In this document: positions 1-7,072 of the stretch, piece by piece
Layout of the letters: each line of letters begins with the position of its first letter
How positions within the stretch are numbered: the first letter of the stretch is position 1
DNA from: Bacteroidota bacterium
GTDB lineage: Bacteria; Bacteroidota; Bacteroidia; Chitinophagales; Chitinophagaceae
Assembly (NCBI GenBank): GCA_023423015.1
Contig: JAFAGE010000298.1
Coordinates: 1-31,126, forward strand
Direction of reading: 5' to 3'
Length of the DNA stretch: 31,126 bases
Position numbers and translations under genes: made by a program
Notes under the pieces: model-generated
Told to the model about the DNA's origin: nothing
Seen by the model: only the letters and a program-made list of their open reading frames with translations
The model's database searches: none

Positions 1-769
1 GTATTGCATTGCGTAATGCGTCAAGGTCTACTACCTCTCCCCTTGCATAGTTGATGAGTATCGAACCAGGCTTGAAGTTTTTGAGCAGCTGCTTGTTGAT
101 CATGTTTTTTGTTGCCGGTGTTTCCGGAACATGGAGAGTAATGACATCGGCCTGGCCAACGAGTTCTTTGAGCGACTTACAGGCGGAGGCATTACCCAAT
201 GGGAGTTTTGTAATTACGTCGTAGAAGATCACCTTCATGCCAAGGCCTTCAGCAAGTATACTCACCTGCGTTCCGATATTCCCGTAACCAATAATACCGA
301 GCGTTTTACCCCGCAGCTCGTAGCTTCCCTTGGCATCTTTCATCCATTTGCCGTCGTGTGCAGCTTTGTTCTTGTCGGGGATACGGCGTATCAGGAAGAT
401 CGACGAGGCCATTACGAGTTCGGCCACCGATCTTGTATTTGAATAAGGAGCATTAAAAACAACTACGCCCTTTTTCCTGGCGTATTTCAGGTCTACCTGG
501 TTGGTGCCAATACAGAAACAACCGATTGCCTGGAGTTTCTGTGCCGCATCGAGCACTTTAGCAGTAATCTGGGTTTTGGAACGGATGCCAAGAAGGTGAA
601 CATCTTTGATTTCTTTGATGAGATCTTCCTCAGAAAGTGCGCCGGTATACTTCTTCACCGACGAGTAACCTTGCTCTTTAAAAAACTTAACAGCGGTGTC
701 GCTGATATTTTCGAGAAACAATACATTGATCTTTTCTTTGGGATAGCTCGTATTTTTTGTTTCGTTCAT
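1..769 (-). CDS. serA: D-3-phosphoglycerate dehydrogenase, partial (3' end outside window)
   Basis: Catalyses NAD-dependent oxidation of 3-phosphoglycerate to 3-phosphohydroxypyruvate, the first step of serine biosynthesis, in the cytoplasm. Reading back from an ATG at 769 gives an open frame of about 256 residues to the window edge with no stop. Visible motifs match the E. coli-type SerA (about 410 residues with a C-terminal ACT domain): IGCFCIGTNQVDL near residues 82-94, FNAPYSNTRSVAEL, the Rossmann motif GYGNIGTQ, then LHVPETPATKNM and NYARGEVVD, whose Arg fits the substrate-binding arginine. The catalytic Glu and His and the ACT domain would lie beyond position 1, so serine feedback control cannot be judged. 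It is divergent from the serine hydrolase at 856 and the 86-base gap holds promoter-like elements for both. Confidence 0.93.
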   Translation of the reverse strand, partial: MNETKNTSYPKEKINVLFLENISDTAVKFFKEQGYSSVKKYTGALSEEDLIKEIKDVHLLGIRSKTQITAKVLDAAQKLQAIGCFCIGTNQVDLKYARKKGVVVFNAPYSNTRSVAELVMASSIFLIRRIPDKNKAAHDGKWMKDAKGSYELRGKTLGIIGYGNIGTQVSILAEGLGMKVIFYDVITKLPLGNASACKSLKELVGQADVITLHVPETPATKNMINKQLLKNFKPGSILINYARGEVVDLDALRNAI

Positions 770-811
770 AATTAAGCCGTTGGTATTGCGTTTATTCCGG
801 TATAAGATTTG

Positions 812-843
812 CAAAGATGACCCAGAAATTTTGAACAGACAAA
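812..843 (-). promoter_or_regulatory. Putative sigma-ABfr-type promoter of serA
   Basis: On the minus strand TTTG (840-843) is followed after 20 bases by CATCTTTG (812-819). This matches the Bacteroidota -33/-7 pattern (TTTG, 19-21 bases, TAnnTTTG) with one mismatch. It sits about 43 bases upstream of the serA ATG. It is a motif match only. Confidence 0.45.
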
Positions 844-858
844 AGAGGTATATCTTTG
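830..858 (+). promoter_or_regulatory. Putative -33/-7 promoter of the serine hydrolase gene
   Basis: TTTG (830-833) and a perfect TAnnTTTG match, TATCTTTG (851-858), are separated by 17 bases, slightly shorter than the usual 19-21. If the -7 element is real, transcription starts near 865. That would put the TTG at 856 upstream of the mRNA and favour the TTG at 886 as the start codon. Confidence 0.4.
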
Positions 859-2100
859 AGCGTCAAGAAAGTAAAATTTTTCCTTTTGAAAAACCTATTC
901 GTCGTACTTGCGGCAATCGGAATTTGTGGATGTGGCGGACAGGCGAAAACCCCTCCTGAATCTTCCAATATCAATGCTGTACGGGTTAGCAGTTCTATCC
1001 CTACTACACAACTCAGGCACTATAAAACAGAGGTTGAAAGATTTGTAGACAGCGTATTTGGCAATGGCCGGTTTAATGGTTCGATACTGGTAGCCAAAAA
1101 CGGGGAAGTTATCTATGAAAAATATTCGGGCTTTCGTAATCCCCGGGTAAAAACCGATTCCATCTCTCCTTCCACGCCTTTTCATCTTGCTTCGGTTTCA
1201 AAAACCTTCACAGCGATGGCCATTTTGAAACTGCAGGAAGAAGGTAAACTCAACATCAACGACGAAATCACAAAATACTTCCCTGGAGTTCCGCTTCCGG
1301 GTGTTACTATAAAGTCTTTACTGAACCATCGCTCCGGCATCCCGAATTATGTTCACTACATGGAGCGGCTTGGCTGGGACCGCAACCGGCAAATGACAAA
1401 CCAGGACGTGCTCGATTTTATCAAAGCCCGCCGTAATGAGATTCAGATCGGACCACCAGACCGCAGGTTCAGCTATTCCAACACGAATTATGCATTGCTG
1501 GCGCTCATCATAGAGAAAGTGACAGGTCAGACTTTCCCCGAATACATGCGTATCGCTTTTTTCAGTCCGCTGGGTATGAACGACACCTATGTGTTCACTA
1601 TGGCCGACAGCTCGCGCTTTCTTCAGTCTTATTTCTCCAGCGGCCGGCAATACGCGTTCGACTACCTCGACCAGGTTTATGGCGATAAAAATATATACAG
1701 TACCGTGCGCGACATGCTTAAGTGGGATCGTGCATTATATGCGGGAACCTGGTTCAAACAATCAACCCTCGATTCAGCATTTGTGGGGTATAGTTTCGAA
1801 AAGCCGGGGATCAATAACTATGGACTAGGCTGGAGGATGTTTGCCCTGAAAAGCGGAAAGAAATTCGTTTATCACAATGGATGGTGGCACGGAAACCGCA
1901 CCGCATTTTATCGTTTACCCGATGACAGCGTAAGCATTATCGCATTCAGTAACAACGACTATACGCGGGTTTATTCATGTAAAAATATAGCTGATATATT
2001 CGGACCATACTTCCGCACTACCGAAGAAGAAATCGAATCAGACGACACCGAAAATACCGTAAAGGCAGCCTCACCCGACTCCGGAAACGAAAAGAAGTAA
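856..2100 (+). CDS. Serine hydrolase of the beta-lactamase/penicillin-binding (class C-like) family, lipoprotein
   Basis: Probable periplasm-facing lipoprotein of the PF00144 family, which includes D-aminopeptidases, esterases and class C beta-lactamase relatives; the substrate cannot be told. The catalytic signatures are SVSK (S113, K116, the SxxK nucleophile motif), YSN (Y207-N209) and HNG (H340-G342, replacing the KTG box). The N-terminus is a signal peptide ending in a lipobox-like ICGC. No ATG exists near the start. The longest frame begins with TTG at 856, after an A/G-rich AAAGAGG. A second TTG at 886 gives a compact lipoprotein signal beginning MKNLFVVLAA and agrees better with the -7 element at 851-858, so the true start may be 886. 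The C-terminus is acidic and low-complexity. Its stop lies 24 bases from the stop of the convergent esterase gene, across a heptamer repeat. Confidence 0.88.
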   Translation: MSVKKVKFFLLKNLFVVLAAIGICGCGGQAKTPPESSNINAVRVSSSIPTTQLRHYKTEVERFVDSVFGNGRFNGSILVAKNGEVIYEKYSGFRNPRVKTDSISPSTPFHLASVSKTFTAMAILKLQEEGKLNINDEITKYFPGVPLPGVTIKSLLNHRSGIPNYVHYMERLGWDRNRQMTNQDVLDFIKARRNEIQIGPPDRRFSYSNTNYALLALIIEKVTGQTFPEYMRIAFFSPLGMNDTYVFTMADSSRFLQSYFSSGRQYAFDYLDQVYGDKNIYSTVRDMLKWDRALYAGTWFKQSTLDSAFVGYSFEKPGINNYGLGWRMFALKSGKKFVYHNGWWHGNRTAFYRLPDDSVSIIAFSNNDYTRVYSCKNIADIFGPYFRTTEEEIESDDTENTVKAASPDSGNEKK

Positions 2101-2102
2101 GG

Positions 2103-2130
2103 CTCACCTCTCACCGCTGACCTCTCACTT
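2103..2130. repeat. Heptamer repeat array, copy A (4 units, consensus CTCACCT)
   Basis: Four consecutive 7-base units: CTCACCT, CTCACCG, CTGACCT, CTCACTT. The array fills the gap between two convergent genes, and the TGA stop of the minus-strand esterase (2125-2127) lies inside its last unit. A related longer array with the same variant pattern occurs at 23207-23255. Confidence 0.8.
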
Positions 2131-3018
2131 CACATACGTGAGCATCCATTCATAGATATTCTTTCCATCCTCTTTGTATTCGGGACTGGTGCCGCGCGTC
2201 CAGCTGTCGTGGTTACTCTTGCCTTCGGGTATGTCGAAGGTGGTAAAGCGTGGCTGTATGGTGGGATTAAGACTTTTAAATACTTTGATGTATTCTTCCG
2301 CTTCCGCATAAGGCCAGGCCTGATCGTCGCGGTTGTGGAAGTGCCAGATGGGCAGGTTAGCATCCACCATGGTTTGGCATTTCTCCGTAAGGTCAGACGT
2401 CATCTGCGGTAATCCGCCAAACGTAACCAACGCAGCAAAGGGTTCAGCCCGCTGTCCTGCATAATTGGCTACCTGGCGTCCGCCCAGGCTTGCGCCAGTA
2501 AGATAAATGCGGTTTGTATCAACGCGGAAATGCGATTTAACATAATTCAGCAGCCTGAACATTTCTACATTCAACACATCCTTACGCAATTGTGGAGCAA
2601 TTACAATAAATGAGAAACGTTCGCCATCTACTTCGAAAGTGGGCGGAAATTTCTTCTCGTTCAACAATTTAGGAATACCCATCCGCAGGATCTTACCCAG
2701 GTCGGTGCTGCCATTTCCATATTGGCCACCACCGTGCAGGTCGATAATCATCGGGTAAGTTTCCCCGCTGGAATCATATTTCGACGGTAATGCCTGGTAA
2801 TATCCTAAAATATTGTCGCTGATAGAATCCGTAACCGGGGTGAGCACCGGCGGCTCCGTTTCAAGCAACTTCTCCGGTGGCGGAGGTGGTGCTTCGTGCG
2901 CTGGAGGTGGTGCAGGAGGAGGTGCCGGGGTAACAATATGCTTCTTACAAGCAGTGAACATTACCACAACAACAACAAAATGAGCTAAATACGAAAAAAG
3001 TCTCGGAATAGAGTTCAT
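2125..3018 (-). CDS. Lipoprotein alpha/beta-hydrolase, predicted esterase/peptidase (COG4099-like)
   Basis: Probable secreted, membrane-anchored serine esterase of the alpha/beta-hydrolase fold; its substrate is unknown. Residues 1-24 form a signal peptide with a lipobox (FTAC, Cys24). They are followed by a linker very rich in proline (about residues 30-50) that probably spaces the catalytic domain from the membrane. The domain shows an oxyanion-type HGGGQYGNG, the nucleophile elbow GASLGG (Ser177), an acidic HNRDD (Asp231/232) and a late SNHDSW (His270), forming a plausible Ser-Asp-His triad. The length of 297 residues is normal for single-domain family members. It lies downstream of the epimerase gene on the same strand, separated by 95 bases. 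Its stop codon is formed by the heptamer repeat shared with the convergent neighbour. Confidence 0.85.
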   Translation of the reverse strand: MNSIPRLFSYLAHFVVVVVMFTACKKHIVTPAPPPAPPPAHEAPPPPPEKLLETEPPVLTPVTDSISDNILGYYQALPSKYDSSGETYPMIIDLHGGGQYGNGSTDLGKILRMGIPKLLNEKKFPPTFEVDGERFSFIVIAPQLRKDVLNVEMFRLLNYVKSHFRVDTNRIYLTGASLGGRQVANYAGQRAEPFAALVTFGGLPQMTSDLTEKCQTMVDANLPIWHFHNRDDQAWPYAEAEEYIKVFKSLNPTIQPRFTTFDIPEGKSNHDSWTRGTSPEYKEDGKNIYEWMLTYVK

Positions 3019-3094
3019 TAACTTACAGAATTCTCTCGTGTTTACGCAATAAATATACCGAAGTCTAATATGTTAGAGCTTTTCTCAATACGTA

Positions 3095-3111
3095 GAAATT
3101 ATTAAAATTTC
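3095..3111 (-). terminator. Small AT-rich inverted repeat after the epimerase gene
   Basis: GAAATT and AATTTC (6-bp stem, 5-base loop) lie directly downstream of the stop codon at 3114-3116. There is no long U tract, so it is only a weak candidate terminator or mRNA-stabilising hairpin. Confidence 0.25.
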
Positions 3112-3113
3112 GT

Positions 3114-4130
3114 TTAGGCGTGGTGGAACTCGATCCCCAGGCCGGGATTGTCAGACACGCGTACCGTACCGCTGGAGTAGGTAAGGCCGGATGCAATGTC
3201 TTCTGCTAACAGTAATGGACCATCGATATCTGCATGATCAACCGCGGGAAGCAGGTGGGCAATTGCAGCTGAACCGATAGTGGTTTCGTTCATGCTTCCC
3301 AACATCACCTGCAAATTTAGCTCGCGTGCTTTCTTTATCATGCGTCGTGCCGGCGTTATGCCTCCGCACTTAGTGAGTTTGATATTTATACCGTGAAAGT
3401 AGTTGGCGCATTTTTCTACATCTTCTTCCCTAACACACGATTCATCGGCAATAATCGGTAACGGCGACGATTGATACAACTCCTGCATTTGATCCCAATT
3501 GTCTACAGCCAGTGGCTGCTCCACAAATTCCACGTCAAGATCCCTGAGTTCGATGATCAGTTGCCGTGCTTCCTCCAGATTCCATGCAGCGTTTGCATCA
3601 ACGCGGATACGTGCCGAAGTACGTTCGCGGATCGCTTTCAGGATTAGCAGGTCTTCGTGCGTTCCTAACTTAATCTTATAAATCGGCCATGGATTTTTCT
3701 CCATTTTATCGAGCATATTGCCGAGCGTATCGATTCCAATGGTGTAGTCAGTTAATGGCGCCTTGCTGAAATCAAGTCTCCACATACGGTACAGTGGTTG
3801 ACGGCGTAATTTGCCATACAGGTCCCAGGCTGCAATGTCGAGCGCGCAAACGAGAAAGTTGTTGTTCGGAAAAACGTGATGCAGGTAATGCCAGTAGCGT
3901 TCAGGTTCGGTGAATGCGTATTTCTCCACCATTGCCTTCTTCTCTTCAAGATCACTAGCCATTTTTTCTACCGGAATATGATAGTACGTGATGGCAGGTG
4001 CTTCGCCATAACCTTTCACACCCATGTGTTCCAATTCAACTACAAATATTGGTTGATGGGTTTTTGTTCCTCGCGAAATGGTGAACGGATAAACAAACGG
4101 AAGATTGTATGTCCAGTAACGCACTTTCAT
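3114..4130 (-). CDS. Dipeptide epimerase (L-Ala-D/L-Glu epimerase type), enolase superfamily
   Basis: Likely epimerises L-Ala-D-Glu or related dipeptides released from murein, a cytoplasmic peptidoglycan-recycling or peptide-scavenging step. The enolase-superfamily (muconate lactonising subgroup) features are clear. They are the KxK motif YKIKLG (K152, K154), metal ligands at D178 (RVDANAAW), E204 (EFVEQPL) and D229 (IADES), the second catalytic lysine in NIKLTKCGG (K251/K254), and a C-terminal GSMNETTIGSAA that fits the dipeptide-binding region. The length of 338 residues is normal. Its ATG overlaps the TGA of the upstream malQ gene by four bases, suggesting translational coupling, although the two enzymes have no obvious pathway in common. 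Exact dipeptide specificity cannot be read from sequence. Confidence 0.9.
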   Translation of the reverse strand: MKVRYWTYNLPFVYPFTISRGTKTHQPIFVVELEHMGVKGYGEAPAITYYHIPVEKMASDLEEKKAMVEKYAFTEPERYWHYLHHVFPNNNFLVCALDIAAWDLYGKLRRQPLYRMWRLDFSKAPLTDYTIGIDTLGNMLDKMEKNPWPIYKIKLGTHEDLLILKAIRERTSARIRVDANAAWNLEEARQLIIELRDLDVEFVEQPLAVDNWDQMQELYQSSPLPIIADESCVREEDVEKCANYFHGINIKLTKCGGITPARRMIKKARELNLQVMLGSMNETTIGSAAIAHLLPAVDHADIDGPLLLAEDIASGLTYSSGTVRVSDNPGLGIEFHHA

Positions 4131-6847
4131 CGGCCGCTCGCCTCAACATATTTTTTTATTTCGTGGTTGAACTCGTGTTCTTTTATCAGTTGCTCAAGTG
4201 GTATATGCATCCGGTAACGCCAATAATAAAATGGGATTGCAGGCACGTTGATTCGCTCCGATTCATGATCATTGCGGCGCACTTTTTCATCCATTGCCAA
4301 CAGATCCTGCAACTGGAATATGCTCCACATTGCGGGCGAGTTGAGATGTTGGAGTATGATTGCCTTGCTTATCCATGCTTCACAGGTCGCTGGTGCTTCT
4401 CCCTGCTGATGCAATATCGTATTGAAAAATTTCTGTGTCACCTGCGGGTTCTCTTCCCACCACGAACGAATGGGACTCATGTCGTGCGTAGAAGGCGTTA
4501 CCACCGATAGGTATGGAGCCGATGCCGGATGAAAGAACTCCTGGTTCATATCTTTCGGCATGCGCTGAATCTCCAGGCTCAATATTCCCAGAAGCTTCAT
4601 TAATTCAGGAACGGGACGCGGAACCATACCAAGATCTTCACCACATATCAGCATGTTTGTCGACTTCTTCAGCGATGGCAATTTTTTCATTGCCTCTTTT
4701 CTCCAGAATTCATCCTGGCGATGATAGAAATAATCATTGTACATCGCCTTCAGCTGCTGTTGCATGTTCCAGTCGAGATGCCTGAAGCTGGTGGTATGTT
4801 CAATGGATATTCTGAAATGAAATTGCTGGCCGTTAGAATTCTTCACTTCAAACAACAGTACATTCGATATCAGTTCATACAAACCATCGCGGATTCGCTG
4901 GTTGTCGGCTGTATCTTCCAGCTTGCTGAAGTGTTCTTCCACTTTTCTTTGTGTGTTGTATTCGTCGAGCAAATTGTAGTGATGGTTGCCGACAAACGAG
5001 AGATAAGGGAGAAACTTCTCTTTATTGGGGCCGAACAGTTCCCACAACACAGCATCGGTAATATAAGGTTTGCAGAACCTGTGATAGTTGAACCACATCC
5101 CGCGCTGCGAAAATTCGTACACGTGAACGGGCAATGCAGGCTCGAAATACCCCATAATACCCTGCACAGATTCAATCGGGATGTTCCAGATCCGGAAGAA
5201 GCCTAAAATGTGATCGATGCGGAAGGCATCGAAGTATTTAGCCATCTGTTCGAAGCGGCGTTTCCACCATTCAAATCCATCGTGCGCCATCTTCTCCCAG
5301 TTGTAAGTGGGAAAGCCCCAGTTTTGTCCCTTCACTGCAAAATCATCGGGTGGTGCTCCCGACTGAAGGTTCATGTTGAACAGGTCCGGACTCATCCATG
5401 CTTCACAACTCTGGCGGCTTACACCTATAGGAATATCACCTTTGATGATCACACAGTTTTTGTGTGCATAGTCAACGGCATTTTTTAGTTGCAGGTGCAG
5501 GTGATACTGCAGGAAATATATAAATGCGATGTTTTCGTAGTGCTTCGCTTTTGTGGATACATACTTCTCAATCGCAGCCTTGTCGTATGAACTATAGATT
5601 TTCCATTTTGTGAAATCAGCTGTTCCATTACGATCGCGTAGGTACGAGAATGCGGCATAAGGAACCAGCCAGTCTTTGTTGTCTTCAAAGTATGCTTTGA
5701 AATCTTTGTCGTTCAGGAATTTTGATTTCTGAACTTCAAACAATTCTTTGGCTGCAGACAACTTAAATTTCAGCACCTGTTCGTAATCAACATCAGCAAG
5801 TTCATTCAGCTGCTTTTGCTTTTTCTTAAGCGATTTGATGATATGGGCATCGTGTTTACCTGCAACTTCTTCGAGGTTCAGGTAAATCGGGTGCAATGCA
5901 AATGCAGATATGGCAGAATACGGATACGAATCGCGCCAGGTATAAGTGGTGATGGTATCGTTAACGGGCAAGAGCTGAATCAGCTTAAGACCAACCTTTG
6001 AAGCCCAGTCGACCAATAACTTCAGATCGGTGAACTCCCCTACTCCAAACGAATCCTTACTGCGAAGGCTGAATACGGGAATACTTACACCCGCACCTTT
6101 CCATGTATCGTTAGGTACGCGAACAAAACCATCGTGGATGATGCTGATTTTTTTCGAAGCCGGCACATTGTTAAGCGTTCGGTTGTCCCCGTGTTCGAAC
6201 TGCACCACTTTCTTCTCCTCTATATTATAAACACCATATTTATAAATGAGGGGGAACGAACCTTCGGGCAGTTCTACTTTAAGGGTCCACCATCCTTTTT
6301 CTTTTGCAAGCAGCAACACCGAATCTGTATTCCACGAGCCTGTTTCCACTGCATTACCCGAAAGAAAAACGATTTCGTTTTTATTAAGTAAGGGAGCCTT
6401 TACCCGGAATATGTGGGTTAATACACGTGGCGACTTCGTTTTGAAGCGCGTTTCATTGGCAGTGAGGAGAACCTCCTGGAATGGGTCGGTAGAAAATACA
6501 TTGTCGTATTGGCCCGGCACATTCCACGTGTCAATGAGTTCCAGTTCTTCCAATCCAGCCTTAGAAGTGTCGGCCACGCGGTCGTGTCCGCCTTCTTCGA
6601 GCCACTCCCCGGTGGCCGATTTAAATAGATAGCTGTATTGAAAAACAGGGGTTGCGGATGCGTCTATTTCAAGAACACCGTGCCAGAAATCGTTGTTGAG
6701 ATAGGACAACGCAAACGACTTCTCGTAGTTGTTGTTTCCAAGCTCCTCGATATTTCCTGTCACATGCATAGATTCACCCGGATGGGTGAAGTAGCGTATA
6801 TAAAAATGAATCTTCAACGTTTTTCCTAAAGAGCGCGAATGTAACAC
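4127..6847 (-). CDS. malQ: 4-alpha-glucanotransferase, DPE2-like with two N-terminal CBM20 domains
   Basis: Disproportionating enzyme of family GH77 acting on maltose and maltodextrin or a glycogen-like acceptor in the cytoplasm. At 906 residues it is much longer than typical bacterial MalQ (about 500). Two starch-binding CBM20-like modules occupy about residues 9-95 and 138-230, and the GH77 barrel starts near 255. The catalytic residues are D545 (FRIDH, nucleophile), E737 (GEDLG, acid/base) and D789 (STHDMS). The roughly 190-residue distance between D545 and E737, against about 47 in Thermus-type MalQ, is the insertion that marks plant DPE2 and its bacterial relatives. The longest frame opens with GTG at 6847. 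A TTG at 6817, preceded by GGAAAAA, would start exactly at the CBM20 domain (MKIHFYIRY) and is a good alternative. Its stop overlaps the downstream epimerase start. Confidence 0.93.
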   Translation of the reverse strand: MLHSRSLGKTLKIHFYIRYFTHPGESMHVTGNIEELGNNNYEKSFALSYLNNDFWHGVLEIDASATPVFQYSYLFKSATGEWLEEGGHDRVADTSKAGLEELELIDTWNVPGQYDNVFSTDPFQEVLLTANETRFKTKSPRVLTHIFRVKAPLLNKNEIVFLSGNAVETGSWNTDSVLLLAKEKGWWTLKVELPEGSFPLIYKYGVYNIEEKKVVQFEHGDNRTLNNVPASKKISIIHDGFVRVPNDTWKGAGVSIPVFSLRSKDSFGVGEFTDLKLLVDWASKVGLKLIQLLPVNDTITTYTWRDSYPYSAISAFALHPIYLNLEEVAGKHDAHIIKSLKKKQKQLNELADVDYEQVLKFKLSAAKELFEVQKSKFLNDKDFKAYFEDNKDWLVPYAAFSYLRDRNGTADFTKWKIYSSYDKAAIEKYVSTKAKHYENIAFIYFLQYHLHLQLKNAVDYAHKNCVIIKGDIPIGVSRQSCEAWMSPDLFNMNLQSGAPPDDFAVKGQNWGFPTYNWEKMAHDGFEWWKRRFEQMAKYFDAFRIDHILGFFRIWNIPIESVQGIMGYFEPALPVHVYEFSQRGMWFNYHRFCKPYITDAVLWELFGPNKEKFLPYLSFVGNHHYNLLDEYNTQRKVEEHFSKLEDTADNQRIRDGLYELISNVLLFEVKNSNGQQFHFRISIEHTTSFRHLDWNMQQQLKAMYNDYFYHRQDEFWRKEAMKKLPSLKKSTNMLICGEDLGMVPRPVPELMKLLGILSLEIQRMPKDMNQEFFHPASAPYLSVVTPSTHDMSPIRSWWEENPQVTQKFFNTILHQQGEAPATCEAWISKAIILQHLNSPAMWSIFQLQDLLAMDEKVRRNDHESERINVPAIPFYYWRYRMHIPLEQLIKEHEFNHEIKKYVEASGR

Positions 6848-6896
6848 TATTGTCCTTATGTCTGTTTTTGTATTATTTTCGCCGTAAAATTAACCA

Positions 6897-7052
6897 ATGG
6901 AAACGACCAGAAAACAAACTACCCTATACTGGCTCATATTTTTTGCTTCAGTCGCAGCATTCGTTCTCACACTTATGTTCAAAGGTGAATTGGTTACGCT
7001 TACGCTTCCATTCATCTGCACTTCCTTCGCAAAAGCAATGGATATCCTGTAA
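6897..7052 (+). CDS. Small hypothetical membrane protein, 51 residues
   Basis: Not recognised. An ATG at 6897 opens a 51-residue frame ending in TAA at 7052. It has a short polar, basic N-terminus (METTRKQ), a strong hydrophobic segment at about residues 10-28, a short K-G-E turn, and a second hydrophobic stretch at about 32-45. This is the shape of a small inner-membrane hairpin protein. It fits exactly between the divergent malQ gene and the convergent L,D-transpeptidase gene, with stops only 20 bases apart. A loose -7-like TATTTTCG lies upstream. An overlapping 69-codon frame in another phase lacks such organisation. Coding status is likely but unproven. Confidence 0.6.
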   Translation: METTRKQTTLYWLIFFASVAAFVLTLMFKGELVTLTLPFICTSFAKAMDIL

Positions 7053-7072
7053 GGGATAAAAAATATACCAGA

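Noticed and set aside
4513..6829. Several open frames on the plus strand inside malQ (for example 4721-5206)
   Set aside because: They are opposite-strand frames within a well-supported GH77 gene and show no domain or signal features.
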